Shown here in pieces: positions 31,482 through 43,356 of a stretch of 64,000 nucleotides of DNA. Made by a program: the position numbers and the translations under genes. Position 1 is the stretch's first letter, and each line of letters starts with the position of its first letter. The DNA lies in the NCBI GenBank assembly GCA_003260075.1, contig QLIY01000332.1, forward strand, positions 7,556 through 71,555. The letters are read 5' to 3'. This DNA comes from Phallusia mammillata (Eukaryota > Chordata > Ascidiacea > Phlebobranchia > Ascidiidae). The notes beneath the pieces are model-generated. The model was not told where the DNA came from, did no database searches, and was given only the letters and a program-made list of their open reading frames with translations.

Positions 31482-32633
31482 ATGACAGCGGTGGACGACA
31501 AATCAAAGTCAAATGTACTCAATGGCTACAAGTTTTCTATCAATGACTTCAATGATACGCAATTGAACCAGATGAAATTGACGAACGTGAGATTTAAAAA
31601 GAGAAATGCAACTTTTAAAAATCGTCTGTTTGATGAGATATTAATCCAAGAAAAGGAAAGAAGACAGTTTTATTGGAAAGTTGCTAACCAAAGATCAAAA
31701 CAAACTGCCACAAAAATGTTGCACGGTTTGTTTGGTAGATTGCCTATGGCAGAAAAATTCCTACCAAGTAAATCCCACGCTGTAAGTGATATGGAAGCAG
31801 AACTACATTCTAAATATAAACACTGGACTCCTACTGAAACTTTGCATGAAGCTGCAACGAAAGAGCCGCCACACATTAACTCAATTTTATGCATGCCTTT
31901 AGGGACAGAAAAGTTGTCGTCTGTAGAACAAATAAAAATGGCATTCATGCCAAGATATTATGTACCAAACTACAGCAGATATGAACAGTCCCAAAATTAT
32001 AACTTCCAATACTTGACACGAATGACTTTGCTCAGCTCTTTGCTTATGGGTGGTCTTCTTGGTATGGAGTATGGTGCACGTTTCCTACATGATTTTGATA
32101 AAGCCAAAGCCAACCAATATTTTCGGTCCAAGGCTGACATGTATTATGAACGGTACAGAGCTTTTTTGCGTGGTTTTGTACCATACTGGTTGAGGTGGAC
32201 GTGGAGGTGTTCATTTTTGATTGGAGGCATGCTGTTGATAAGTCAGACCTTGATGATTTGGCGTAAAAAAGACAAAATGTCAAATTATCTGGCTGGTGCA
32301 GCAGTGCCTGGAGCCCTTTACAAATGGAAAAAAGGTCCCAAGGGTATGTTTGTGAGTGCTGTAATGTTTTCATGCATGTTTGGCATTCCTTTTGGTTTCC
32401 TAAATGCCACCTGCGGTCTCAATCCACGTACCTGTATATATGACTGGTTTTTTATGCCCTTGATCAGTAGTTCAGCCCACTGTTCAAACTGGACTGAAGA
32501 ACAAAAGCAGAAAAACAAGCTAATGATGACAAGTATGCTAAGAGAAATAAAAACTTACAAAAATGCAGAAGACACAAAAAATAGCCCTATTTACCAGAGT
32601 CTGTTTCCATCGATTTTGCACAAAGTTAAATAA
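31482..32633 (+). CDS. TIMMDC1: TIMMDC1, mitochondrial complex I assembly factor
   Basis: A Tim17-related inner-membrane protein needed to build the ND1 module of complex I. A single exon encodes 383 residues (human 285). The family core is in the C-terminal half: membrane segment TLLSSLLMGGLLGMEYG, then RSKADMYYERYRAFLRGFVP, RWTWRCSFLIGGMLLIS, WRKKDKMSNYLAGAAVPGAL and MFSCMFGIPFGFLNA. The first ~180 residues are a long N-terminal extension with no match I recognise. AATAAA overlaps the stop region, so the 3' UTR may be very short. The start codon is about 100 bp after the downstream copy of the 28.9-kb direct repeat, which therefore overlaps its promoter region. It converges on MBTPS1. Confidence 0.88.
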   Translation: MTAVDDKSKSNVLNGYKFSINDFNDTQLNQMKLTNVRFKKRNATFKNRLFDEILIQEKERRQFYWKVANQRSKQTATKMLHGLFGRLPMAEKFLPSKSHAVSDMEAELHSKYKHWTPTETLHEAATKEPPHINSILCMPLGTEKLSSVEQIKMAFMPRYYVPNYSRYEQSQNYNFQYLTRMTLLSSLLMGGLLGMEYGARFLHDFDKAKANQYFRSKADMYYERYRAFLRGFVPYWLRWTWRCSFLIGGMLLISQTLMIWRKKDKMSNYLAGAAVPGALYKWKKGPKGMFVSAVMFSCMFGIPFGFLNATCGLNPRTCIYDWFFMPLISSSAHCSNWTEEQKQKNKLMMTSMLREIKTYKNAEDTKNSPIYQSLFPSILHKVK

Positions 32634-33077
32634 ATACAAATTTATTTTTTGTTGCATATTCTTTATTCATTGTCAGAACAGTGAGACAAAGAATGCTCAG
32701 GTAATAACATTAGAAATTGCACAGTGAACATTTGTGATGTTGCCATCATCTAATGAATTTCTTCACCTGAAATGCACTGCAACATCCAGTGTAAAAAAAG
32801 AAACAACTGCTTTTAAAGAACAAATTGGCAAAAGTGTGTTTTACAAATTGATACAAAAACATTGAACATATGTTTCATACTACAGGTATCAAGCATTCTT
32901 AGCCATTTTTCTTGCAGCATGAGAATAGAGCAGTAACAAAATGTAAAACTACAAATTCAGTCCGTCTTCAAAATTACCTCTGGTATGAAGGGTATATAGT
33001 TTTTACAACAGTGTGCAAACATATTTTTGGTCATGATCAAGAGTGAAACAAACAGTTTTCAACCTGGGCAGGGAAAA
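32634..33077. other. Convergent intergenic region, TIMMDC1 and MBTPS1 3' ends
   Basis: 444 bp with no coding exon recognised. It is presumed to be 3' UTR sequence of both genes. Confidence 0.5.
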
Positions 33078-36000
33078 TTATACAGAATGTAGGTCGTGTA
33101 AATTCGGCTTCACAAAATTGGACGAAGGAGAAATAAGTGAACGAATCTGAGAAGTACGAACTTCTCGAGCATGTGGGGTTTTTGGTTTATATTTTGAATG
33201 AATTGTGACATCGTGCTGCCATTGATCGTGTGAGCCACTTATTTTAGAGCGAAGAGCATTAAACCATAAAAAGCAGCATCTCAACAGTAAGCGAGGTGAC
33301 CATCTTCGTCTGTGGCGATTTAGAGAGCGACGAAAAAGAAAATACACAATTAAAAGAGCGAAAAACAAAAATAGTCCATGAAAGAACGCCCGAAACTTGT
33401 GAGCATAAACACTGTCCAGCGAAACTGAGTCAATTTGAGGAACGTTTTGTTGTTTATAGTTTCCAGCAGAATTTATGTGGCGAAGCGGTGCAGTGTCACC
33501 AATCTCAACTGACAAAATTCTCTGGCGCTCCCACATGTACAGTGGAGAAGTTTCATTCAGTACCACTCCTACTGTCCATGAGACATTTAAACACTGAGGA
33601 ACCGACTTGGCTCGAGGCTCACCTAGATGAGACTCCAAAACCTAAAAATATAGCAGTTTTTATTACATCTTTGCCGACTTTAATGTGCTACTCTTTAGCC
33701 TTTAAAGTGTTTAGCATGATGCGCTATGAATCATATGTCACAAAAAAATTGCTAGATAAGAAGTTTTCAATTGTAAGTAAAACATACCTTTGAAAACTTA
33801 AACAAATGATTGCCATCCATTCGTTTTGGCAATTCACCAGCATCGCTAACTGGATATGGCAAACTTTCGATAAAACTTCCTGTGTGGGTTGACTTTAAGG
33901 AAGGCGAAATGGTTCCCTTAAGACAAGAGGGTATGTATAATGATGTTTAAGACACAAGGGACACATGTTTAAACAGTAAAAACACCCACTTTGTTAGTGA
34001 ACTGTAGAATTGCATCCAGCAACCAGAAGCAGTCTTTGGTCATGTGTGCACTATCAAGGCAGTTTGAGTCACCATATACAGCTAGTCTGCCTGCGCGCTT
34101 CATTGGAATCTGGCAAAAAAAGAGAGAATTATGAGAGAAAGATAAACACTACCAAGTGCAAAAAATAACTGATACAATTCGGAATCCAATGTTCATTAAG
34201 ATTGCTAACAGGTGTTGTTGACTTGTTTGTGTGAAGAGAAAGTCACTTATGAAGTTTTTGATAAAAATTGCTAATGTAAAAACCACTGCTCACAAAAAAA
34301 ATGGTTGAGTGCAAGATTGTTTTTAGTAGTTTAAAAATTGGCGGCTAAACAAATGATTCAGAAGCCTTAGTTTTCCATAAAAATGATTGTCTGTGGTTCT
34401 ATAAAAAGGTACCTCATGCAAACCCAAGATTGGGACATTTTTAATCAGCGCTGCCTCATGTCCAGTCACCACTTCACCTCCTTGGTCCCTCAAGTTTTCT
34501 TGCATCACAAATGACCCCTACATCAACAACGTTTTAAGTTAGTAACAAAAACCATTTGAAAACTTATCTAAACTATTCTATACCGTCTAATTTCTGAGGC
34601 TTTTATTTTTAGGGCCACCTTAAGTATTTTTTAAGTTCTTTTCAACAATGTGTCCTTGGGGGGATGGAAATATGGTAGGCCTGGTTTACGCCCAGTTGTG
34701 GCATCGGATAATTGGTGAGGCATGTTTTTAGCCTGTTACTACAAACAAACTGGATTATGGCCACACTAGCCAATACGGCCTATGTCTTGTTGCCAGCTGC
34801 ACAGATAAGACCTGAAAGCTCGAAACAGTATGCACTGTCTGTAGCTTAAAACAATTAGTCTGTGACAAACAGAATCTATAATACAAGTGTAAAAATAGGC
34901 AGTCTTGAACACTCAAGTTTACACTAAAGAAAAGATTGGTTTAAAGCAAAGGTTTCAAACCATACCTTTGGAAATTTGGCCAAGGCCGTTCCTGAGGCAT
35001 AATACATTTCATGGCCAGCGACAGTAAAGTCCCCATCATAAACTCGGTCTGATAGTGCAATACCATAAGGTTGAAGCAGAGAATTAAGAGCCGGGGCATT
35101 GCAACCACCAGTTTCTGGCATCCACCATCGCCGAGTGTTTTCATCATAAAACTTCACTTTGGCCATCACTGAAGTGTTGTACCACTCAGCAAAAACTAGT
35201 AATGTAAATATGTAACTTACTTACATTTGAAACTTCTAACTAAAAAGCAATGTTATTAAATATACCAACCTATCACATTTAAACCATCCAAAACGTCTTT
35301 TTGCAATTTAGTAATTTCTTCAGGAAAATATTCCTCCTCAGGGTCAACGATCAACAGCTGTCCATAATTTTTGGCATCAAAACAAGTAAAGGGTTGTCCC
35401 AGTACCTGGAAACAATATTCAGGTAAACCAATAAATAAGGTTTAGGATTCTCTAAATATGGGCACCAAAGACAGCTGGTAAAATGGTGACATACATTAAT
35501 AATCCATGGAAAAAGTTTGCTAGCCTGACACTCCCTAATATATTTCGAAAATCTCTAATTTAAACTGAGGAAGAGTGTGTGTAATAGTGTGTCAATTGCT
35601 TATTTACCAATAAATGAAGTGTGTGGGAAACAACCTAAAAAATGCTCAATGGATCTAACAATGTCCAGGATGTTGAAATACACAAACCCAACAAACACCA
35701 AAATTTATGTGCACCAATCTGGGCTTATACATTTTCTGTGATGACTGTTTACCTCTAAATAATATCCAGAAGTGCGTAAATGTTGGTACATATCATGGAA
35801 GTTAGTGTGAATGTGATCTCCATTCCAATCAAGGGGGTCATTTTTCATTTTTAGGTTGTCCCGAGGAAAGTAACCTAAATGGATAAGCCGTCAGCGTCAA
35901 ATTGATTATCTTGTACAAAGTGCATCCAAAATTTTGTCTGTTCACAAATACTCTTAAGCACCATTTTCAAGAGCTGTTTTACCTGGTGGGTATCTGAGAT

Positions 36001-39000
36001 TATGGAACTGATCCCACAGTATGCGTTTCTCTCTAGGTGGAACTGGAATCACACTGACTTTTATGAAAAACTTTACAACAGATGTTTGTTCCTCGGCGTT
36101 GTCCTCAGTCAGCAAAACTCTTTCCTGTGACCTTGGAGATGTCACTGTAAGTTCAACATGACCCTGCACAATGCCTTCCCAGTTGGCTGCATGCTTTTTT
36201 ACTGATATTGATAAAGCCATGTAACCTGACCAAGGCCATAGCACTTCTGAATATGAAAAGGAAACCTGTATTGAACAACAGAAACAAAATTGTTGTTATT
36301 AATGTTAAAAGCCCAAAACCATTTCAGTTCTGTTTTTTAGTTTCGTTTTATTTAAAGAAGTGGTTCTATACTTTATTACAAATATATATATTCTTTATAT
36401 ATTTTTCTGGTTAAAAATTTATGTTGCATATGTTACAAACGTTATAAATGATATTGCTGTTCCACAGATTTCTTGTAGTTACAACTTCAATATAACACAT
36501 ACATTTTCTTGTCTAACCTGAATTTTGTCTCCATTTTGCATTGCATATGGATGCCACACAGGAGGACTTTTAATTTTTCCCACAACTCCCATGCCATTAA
36601 TTATTGTAACATTTGCAGTTACTGGAATTCCAGTATAGTAGAGTGGTTGTGTGCAGTACGGCCACATGTATGGACATTCAGTGAAATCAAGGTAACTTGG
36701 AACCAAACTGATCTGTGGTTCATAAAAGTTCAAAACCTGTAAAAAATACATGCTTAAAGTCATGTACAGTATCCGGGTTAGAACACACAGTTAAAAAGTT
36801 TCTGAACAAACAATGCAAACAATAGGGATTTCATGCATGAAATTGTAATTTATATTGCACTCCGTTGGTCCACAAATACAATATACAATTTATTGGATTT
36901 ATACAAAAGTAAACATTTGTTTAACAAAACAATGTTTCACAGTCAAGGATAAACATGGATGCTGTGATTAAAACCTAGAACAAATATTGGTAATACAATG
37001 CAACTGTACCTGGTAAGCCTTGATAAGATCCAACTTGCCTTGACCTTGTTCAAACATGTTGGCTTTTGGCAATCGTTCAGCCGACTCCATAAGTGCTTGC
37101 TTCACACTGGCTGGGTTAATCAACTGCCTGTTGGTCTTTTCCTTGGTAGAACTCAACAGCAAAGCAACTGCACCAGCAACCACTGGTGAAGCTACACTTG
37201 TGCCAGACAAAGAACGGCAGCCTCCATGAAGGCCAGAGCCACGAACTGTGGAACCATATGTGACAATATCAGGCTTCAATCTTCCATACCCCGCAGGCAG
37301 CTCCCAAGTAGTCATCCCTCTTGATGAAAATCGAGCTATGTTGTCATTGTAATCAATCCCACCAACACCTATTACATCCATCTGGTCTGCTGGGTTGTTT
37401 AAAGTGCCTAAAAAAACACCAATTTCATGTATTTTATTGAGTTGCTTTGAATCTAGTACAAAATATGTTTTCTGTATGTACCAGTTATGTTAAAAAATGT
37501 GTCAGAGCAAATTAGTACAAATCTACAATAGGTAGTAAGCAGTGGCGTATCCAAGGGGGGGGGGGTTGGGGGGTCCGGACTTTTGAGTTTGTCTTTTCAG
37601 CTTACCATACAATGGACCATCATTTCCAATAGCTGATATCATGATGATGTGATTGGCTGTCAGTTCCCACACTTTTTCAACAAATGGTTGATCCATAAAA
37701 TCTGGACCACCAATACTTAAATTTAAAATGTTCATTTTCTTGAGAATGGCATAGTTAAAAGCATCCAGAAACCAAGATGTGTATGAAACCTGAAAAAAAG
37801 ATTTTGTGTTTAAATATAGATACATACACACAAAAAAGATTAGCAATTCCATTTGGGCTGTAAAAATAAATTGATGGTGTAGTGTAGTAGGTTAATAATT
37901 CATGACATCCTGTTCACCAATAAAAAGCGCTAAATTCTGAGAGAAAATGGCTACACTACAAACAATAGCTTACTTAACATTAGAATGCCCAAGGTTGACA
38001 TTTCTGACTCCAAAAAAGGTGCAAAATTTGGCCAATTCTTAGGTGTTAAATATATAATTCAGAAGGTACCATTAAACTACCTGATTATTAGTAAAAACCC
38101 GAAAAATGAACAAATCTGCATCAGGTGCAAGACCAGGGCAGTCCTGGTATGAACCACCAATAACACTGGCAACGAAAGTGCCATGTCCCAAACCATCATC
38201 AGCAGTTTTTTCATCTGTCCAATCTGTTCTTTCCTTGATATTTTTAAAGTGAGGATGATTGACAGGTAGGCCGGTGTCAAATATTGCAACATTAACACCT
38301 TTGCCTGTATATCCAGATTCCCATAAGCGAGGCGCTTGGAGTAACTGCAACACGAGAAAGGGTTTGTTTTATATCTTAAGCAAATATTTATTAACTGTTG
38401 CAACAGGAGGGGTCCAAATGTCCATCTTTTATGGCAGTTTAGGCACTCAAAATCGATGTTTTTTTACATTTAAAAAAAGTATCAAAGTAGACAATACTCA
38501 AAATGTGGACACACCATTATTATGCCATACAGTTTTTCACCTTCAAAAATATCCAACTTTCCAAGTTTTTCAGCAAAATCTGCTATACCATACCTGTGTG
38601 ATTTGCCCCTGTTTCGGAATAGCCTTCAGTGGTGCTCTGGAGTGGGACTTCAGTGATAATTTGTTCATGTGTCGTTCATTGTTTACAGAAAGTTGGCGTG
38701 ATTTTCGTATCAAATGTGATTCATTGGTATTTTGTATGTCTGGTCTGGCATCATTCTCATTAAAGCTCAACATATTGCAGTGAACCAGTTTCTGGGTAGA
38801 TATGCTTTTGATTCGGTGGTGAGTTAACTTGGTCAAAATGTCCTGTGGAAAAAAAGAAAATTGTCTACTCATAAGAAGTCAGAAACTATCTCCTGCTAAA
38901 AATATTCAAAATAGCATATCTTTTAGTGACACACATAGTGCTGTGAAAGCTGTTACATGCCTTGGCCTTAATCTTTGGATGAACTTGAAGAATATCAAAA

Positions 39001-39380
39001 TCACTTGGAAACTTTTGTGCAGGATTGAAACGAGGCATAATTCCCCATTGCTTATCACTGATGTACATGGACCGCATTGCTTCTTCAACATAATTCTTCC
39101 GATCAGACTGAGTGTAATAACCATCAAACACAACAATATATTCATTCGGAATTTCAGAAACATGAATTGATGTGTTTTCATTAGCATTGTGCAACCCTTT
39201 GTCTGAATAAGAAATGGGTGTATCCCCCAATTGTTGTGTAACTTCAGAAGATTTTCTTTTATCCAGAGGAAATACTTCACCATTAAGTAGTTGTCCGGGA
39301 TGTGATGTGTCTAATGAACTTGAATGCTTTGCACTAATGAACAGCACAAGCATTACCAAAACATGTTTGGCAAAATTCAT
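33078..39380 (-). CDS. MBTPS1: MBTPS1, membrane-bound transcription factor site-1 protease
   Basis: Golgi subtilase that cleaves SREBPs, ATF6 and other lumenal substrates. Fourteen in-phase exons: 38961-39380, 38594-38842, 38081-38344, 37606-37789, 37010-37407, 36518-36736, 35983-36265, 35753-35874, 35270-35405, 34966-35195, 34413-34517, 33990-34109, 33788-33916, 33078-33641. They give 1,140 residues (human 1,052). A signal peptide ([10 protein letters not shown]) leads. A propeptide ends near [11 protein letters not shown], where RAPL matches the autocleavage pattern. The catalytic Asp is in AIFDTGL (~246), His in GLGHGTFVA (~277), oxyanion Asn in SAIGNDGP (~367) and Ser in LSGTSVASP (~443). 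A membrane segment ([18 protein letters not shown], ~1039-1056) and a basic tail close the protein. Intron 1 appears to be GC-AG. Confidence 0.96.
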
Positions 39381-40776
39381 TGTTCAGTTTGCTATGCCAA
39401 ACATGTGCATAAAAATGTTGTTATGTTTCACTGGTAGGGCAATTAGGAGCCATGACTTTCCAATACTTTTGTATTACATAAGTACTTATCCAGCAACATA
39501 TAAAAAAAACTCTGAAAAAATAACATTTATATTTTGTCAGAACAGTTTGGCAGATCATTATGCATATTTTAGTTGATACATTTTCTTAATAATTGCATGC
39601 ATTGCATAAAAACACTTTCACAACTTGGGCTTCATGTCGACTATAGCCCTGTCCTGAAACGTCATTGCCCCACCTATAAAATGTTAAATAAATAACATTT
39701 TACAGCAGGGAATTTTTCATCACTGACAATCTGACATCACACACTCGTGAGTAAACAATCAATTCATCTGAAGTCGTGACTCGTGACTTACCAAGCGTGA
39801 AGTTTTTTTACGCAGTGAAGAAATAATATTTTCAATACATTTAGGATTTTTAAAGCGATTTGTCGAAAAATATGACAAATAAAATGTCAAACATGTTAAT
39901 TAAAGAATTATTTTATTTAACAAGGTGGGAGCTTGGTGGTTAGCAAGGGTGAAAAAGAGTCGTAAGCAAATAATTAAAACGCAACCCCTTTTCACGTTTT
40001 TAAAGCCTATTGATGGGCAAAAAAAGCTACTCTGTCCACATACTATTATCATTTGGGGTTAATGTTTTCATTTTTACCATTCTGTTTGTCCCTTGAAGTT
40101 CTATGTGTGATAGCTTTTTTGTACATGACGTCACAAACAGGAAACGAAACTGACCAGCTCAAATTCATTGTGTGGCTATAACATATTCTTACAAATAACA
40201 AAAGAAATGCTTATGCTTCACTCAAAGCTCAGTTTGGGGGTTACCATATCGTACAGGCAACAAATATTGGTATTTATTCTGTCGTCTTATAAGATGCGGT
40301 TCTATCCCTTTTAAACAACTGTACTTACGGGGTTGTAGCAATACCGGGTGCCTATTTCCAATGCATACCGGGTGGTGTTTCTAACTACATCAAACACAAG
40401 TTTCATGGATGATTTTCATTTTAAAATCGCTGCATAAACCAACAACGGTTCGGCTATGGCTATTTTTTGACATGCCAATTGCAAACAACAAACTTGCGCG
40501 CAAAAACACGCGAACAAACTTCATTACACTTTCCATGATCAAAACTATGTCACCATAGTGATTTATTTCATCTACCCTGCAAAATGGCATGCCCATACTC
40601 GTATGCGTCATATATTGGTTTTCAGTGGTGAAGGCAGGCAACGTCAGATACCGATTGACTGACAGTGCTTTGAGGGTGAGCCGTCGGTCCGTCGCAGTCT
40701 GTCCGACCTGCGAAGAGTGTGGTGGTGTTTTCGCGTCTTGGCTTTGTTTCGCCTGTTGGCCTCGGCCGAAGTTAAA
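39381..40776. other. Divergent promoter region of MBTPS1 and RCOR
   Basis: About 1.4 kb between two outward-facing start codons. It should hold both promoters. No repeat element with clear ends, RNA gene or exon was recognised. Confidence 0.45.
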
Positions 40777-43009
40777 ATGTCGAGTAACAGTACCAGTAAC
40801 CCAGGAATATGGCCAAGAAAGGAAAATGGTACATCAGGTTACGCCAGCGACGACAGCCTTTTCGACGAGGAACCACGTAAGTTCTACTGTATGCAGGCTG
40901 GGCGTCTGGACGATCTTCCGGGTACCCGTACTTTTTTTTCTTTGGTTATTTGTGCAGTTTTTAAGCAAAAACAAAGAAACTTGTTTACCTAGTAGTACTT
41001 ATTTGTTCAAATACTACACTTTTAATCTATTTTTACCATATTTTTGTGTAAAAATATGAACATAAAAACAAACCACATTCCTGGTAATAACTCATTCCTT
41101 TCATGTTACAATGAACAATCTCTACCTATTTGTCTTTATGGTAAGATTTATTATGTTAAGAGACTGATGTAGATAATTCCAAGCGTAAATCTTGTTCATT
41201 TTCACATTTCAGAGGTGCGTATGCGAGTGGGTGAAATGTATCAAGCAAGGGTCCCTACTTGGGATGGAGGTAAAGCAACCTTAAAAATGAGTTGTTGTGT
41301 CAAAACTTTTTGATATTTTAGTAATAGATGTAAGATGGCAGGTTTAATTTCCTATTCTTTGACTTATTTGTGCAGATCAAAAGAAAAGCCCTCACTCAAA
41401 AGAAGGAATGCTGATTTGGTCTCCTTGTGAAGATTTGCGTGATGAGAAATGTATGATTGTTAGGCCTCAAATATGTCATGACATTTTATTACTGTTGAAT
41501 AACTTTGTCTAACTTTATTAGTGGATTCATATTGTAACACTGCAAAAGATAAGCATCACTACAACATGGAGCAGGCTCTTGGGATGCTTTTCTGGCACAA
41601 ACACGATGTAACAAAATCCTTAAGCGACATGCAAAATTTTACCCCAATGCCTGGTATGTTTGTATATAAGCATTGTAATTTGTGCTCATTTTGGTGTAAA
41701 ATAAAAATATGTTTTAGATGATTGGTCAATGGAGGACAAAGTTTTGTTTGAGCAGGCATATGCATTCCATGGGAAAAACTTCCGCAAAGTCCAGCAGTTG
41801 GTAAGACTGTTTAATCTTCACAATGAAATAGCATTTATCATTGATGTTTTTTAGATTCCCGACAAGGAAATTGGTCAGCTTGTTAAATTTTACTACACAT
41901 GGAAAAAGTCAAGACTGAAAACTTCACTAATGGACAAACAGGCAAACAAGCAGGCCAAAAATGAAAATGACAGGTCTCTAGAAAGAGCATGATTTATGTG
42001 GTTCAATATTCAATTGATTGCTAAGTAAAAATGTGTCAATGGTTGTAAATGGCAGTCTGCAACCCTACCTATGTTGTCTATTGCAATCAGTATGAAATAA
42101 CTGACATTCTTTTGAATAAACGTTTCTCTTAAAATTTTGTTAAAAAAAACATTTTCCAACCAAATACCTACTCAAGAATCCTGTTGGATTTAGGATTTTG
42201 GCCATTTTTTCATTATAAGTCTATGGGTTCTGTCAATTTTTGTTTTTGAAGACCTTTTGTAAAATTTAATTAACTTCATTTTCACAGTGATGACTCTGCT
42301 CCTGAAGAAGTGGCTGATGCCTTCATCCAAAAAGTTTGTACACATCCAAAATATTAATATTTCTTTAGCCTTTACATTTTGTTGTTGTTTCTTTAGCTCC
42401 CTTCCACCAAAACTCATCCAGCCATATCTGATGGTGAGGTAAAACATAAACTGCCCAAAGGTAAGGATAAGTCAATGCCCCGAACCAAGTTGCTTTTTTA
42501 ATGCAATACCCATTTAAAAACTCAGATTTTTAACTCCATAAAGCATGACACTCTTAATCAATGCATTAACAAATTCGTTTGCACTTGTGGTTCAGGAATT
42601 GATCTTGCAGAAAATGACATTAATACTCTCGCTGAACACAGTGAAGGACCGCAAGCATATCTGAGCAATTTGGACAGCAAACTAATTTCTGAAAAACAGC
42701 AGGTAACAAACTGCACTAACTGGGCTGTTTAAAATGTCTTTCCAACGTACAGTATGTCAATTAATAACCCTAATAAGGTTCAGATCGAACGACAGGAGTG
42801 TGGAACAAAGTTGAAATTAATGAAACCAATTGCACGGCCACCTATTAATGGAATGAAGAAAGAGCAAAAGGATCTCCCTGAAAAAGGTGTCACTTGTGTT
42901 TTACTCTTGAAGCATGTTTTTTGACTTATTTGGGTAACGTTGCAATACTTCTCTTGTAGAACTCGTTAACGGCACCAACAGTATGGACGAAACAAATGAC
43001 AATGCCTGA
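40777..43009 (+). CDS. RCOR: RCOR/CoREST corepressor, form lacking the second SANT domain
   Basis: CoREST joins LSD1 and HDAC1/2 into a nuclear corepressor complex. Eleven in-phase exons: 40777-40876, 41213-41269, 41376-41450, 41522-41653, 41718-41800, 41855-41973, 42288-42333, 42397-42460, 42596-42702, 42778-42886, 42960-43009. They give 313 residues (human RCOR1 485). The ELM2 domain ([16 protein letters not shown], then [17 protein letters not shown]) and SANT1 ([28 protein letters not shown]) are intact. A helical linker follows ([36 protein letters not shown]), matching the LSD1-binding region. The protein then ends in [11 protein letters not shown], where others have SANT2. No SANT2 exon was found before CRNKL1. 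Polyadenylation signal at 43199-43204. Which vertebrate RCOR paralogue it matches cannot be decided. Confidence 0.93.
41855..42120 (+). other. Possible short RCOR isoform ending inside intron 6
   Basis: If the GACAG|GTCTCT donor after the sixth exon is not used, the frame continues for SLERA and stops at 41990-41992. An AATAAA at 42115-42120 follows 123 nt later, still inside the intron. This would give a short protein with ELM2 and SANT1 only. The donor GTCTCT is weak. Sequence inference only. Confidence 0.4.
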
Positions 43010-43122
43010 AAGAAGTCTGGCAGTTTGAGCAACTGAGACGAGATATTATGCAACACGTGTTGGGGCTGGCTGGGAGCCACCCACACTTTTGTTAGAAAAC
43101 ACTAGCAACGTATTTGCTGTAC

Positions 43123-43128
43123 TTTATT
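43123..43128 (-). terminator. CRNKL1 candidate polyadenylation signal
   Basis: AATAAA on the minus strand, 229 nt past the CRNKL1 stop and inside the plus-strand RCOR 3' UTR. Confidence 0.5.
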
Positions 43129-43198
43129 TGATTTAATGTCCGTGTATTTATCGTTGTACAATGTACGTTTATGTACAGTTATGCCGACTGTGATAGAA

Positions 43199-43204
43199 AA
43201 TAAA
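43199..43204 (+). terminator. RCOR candidate polyadenylation signal
   Basis: AATAAA 190 nt after the RCOR stop and 76 nt beyond the first base of the minus-strand CRNKL1 signal, so the two 3' UTRs would overlap. Confidence 0.5.
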
Positions 43205-43356
43205 GCAAACACCAAGGGCTTGGCTTTGGGGAAATTGTTCTCGTTACCCACCAAAGGTCTTCCTTTATGGCACTGTCAGAAGCTTTTTGGATTTAGCTGC
43301 TCTTTCGCGTGGTTAGGTCAAACATTGTCATTTGTTGAACGCAACTCATACAAGTG

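Noticed and set aside
33296..33793. Plus-strand open frame of 165 codons
   Set aside because: It is antisense to the last exons of MBTPS1, whose minus-strand frame matches the family through the transmembrane tail. No domain is visible in the plus frame.
37548..37578. G homopolymer after AGTGGCGTATCC in an MBTPS1 intron and exon edge
   Set aside because: It resembles one terminus of a DNA transposon but no partner end or target duplication was found. It lies outside the coding exon.
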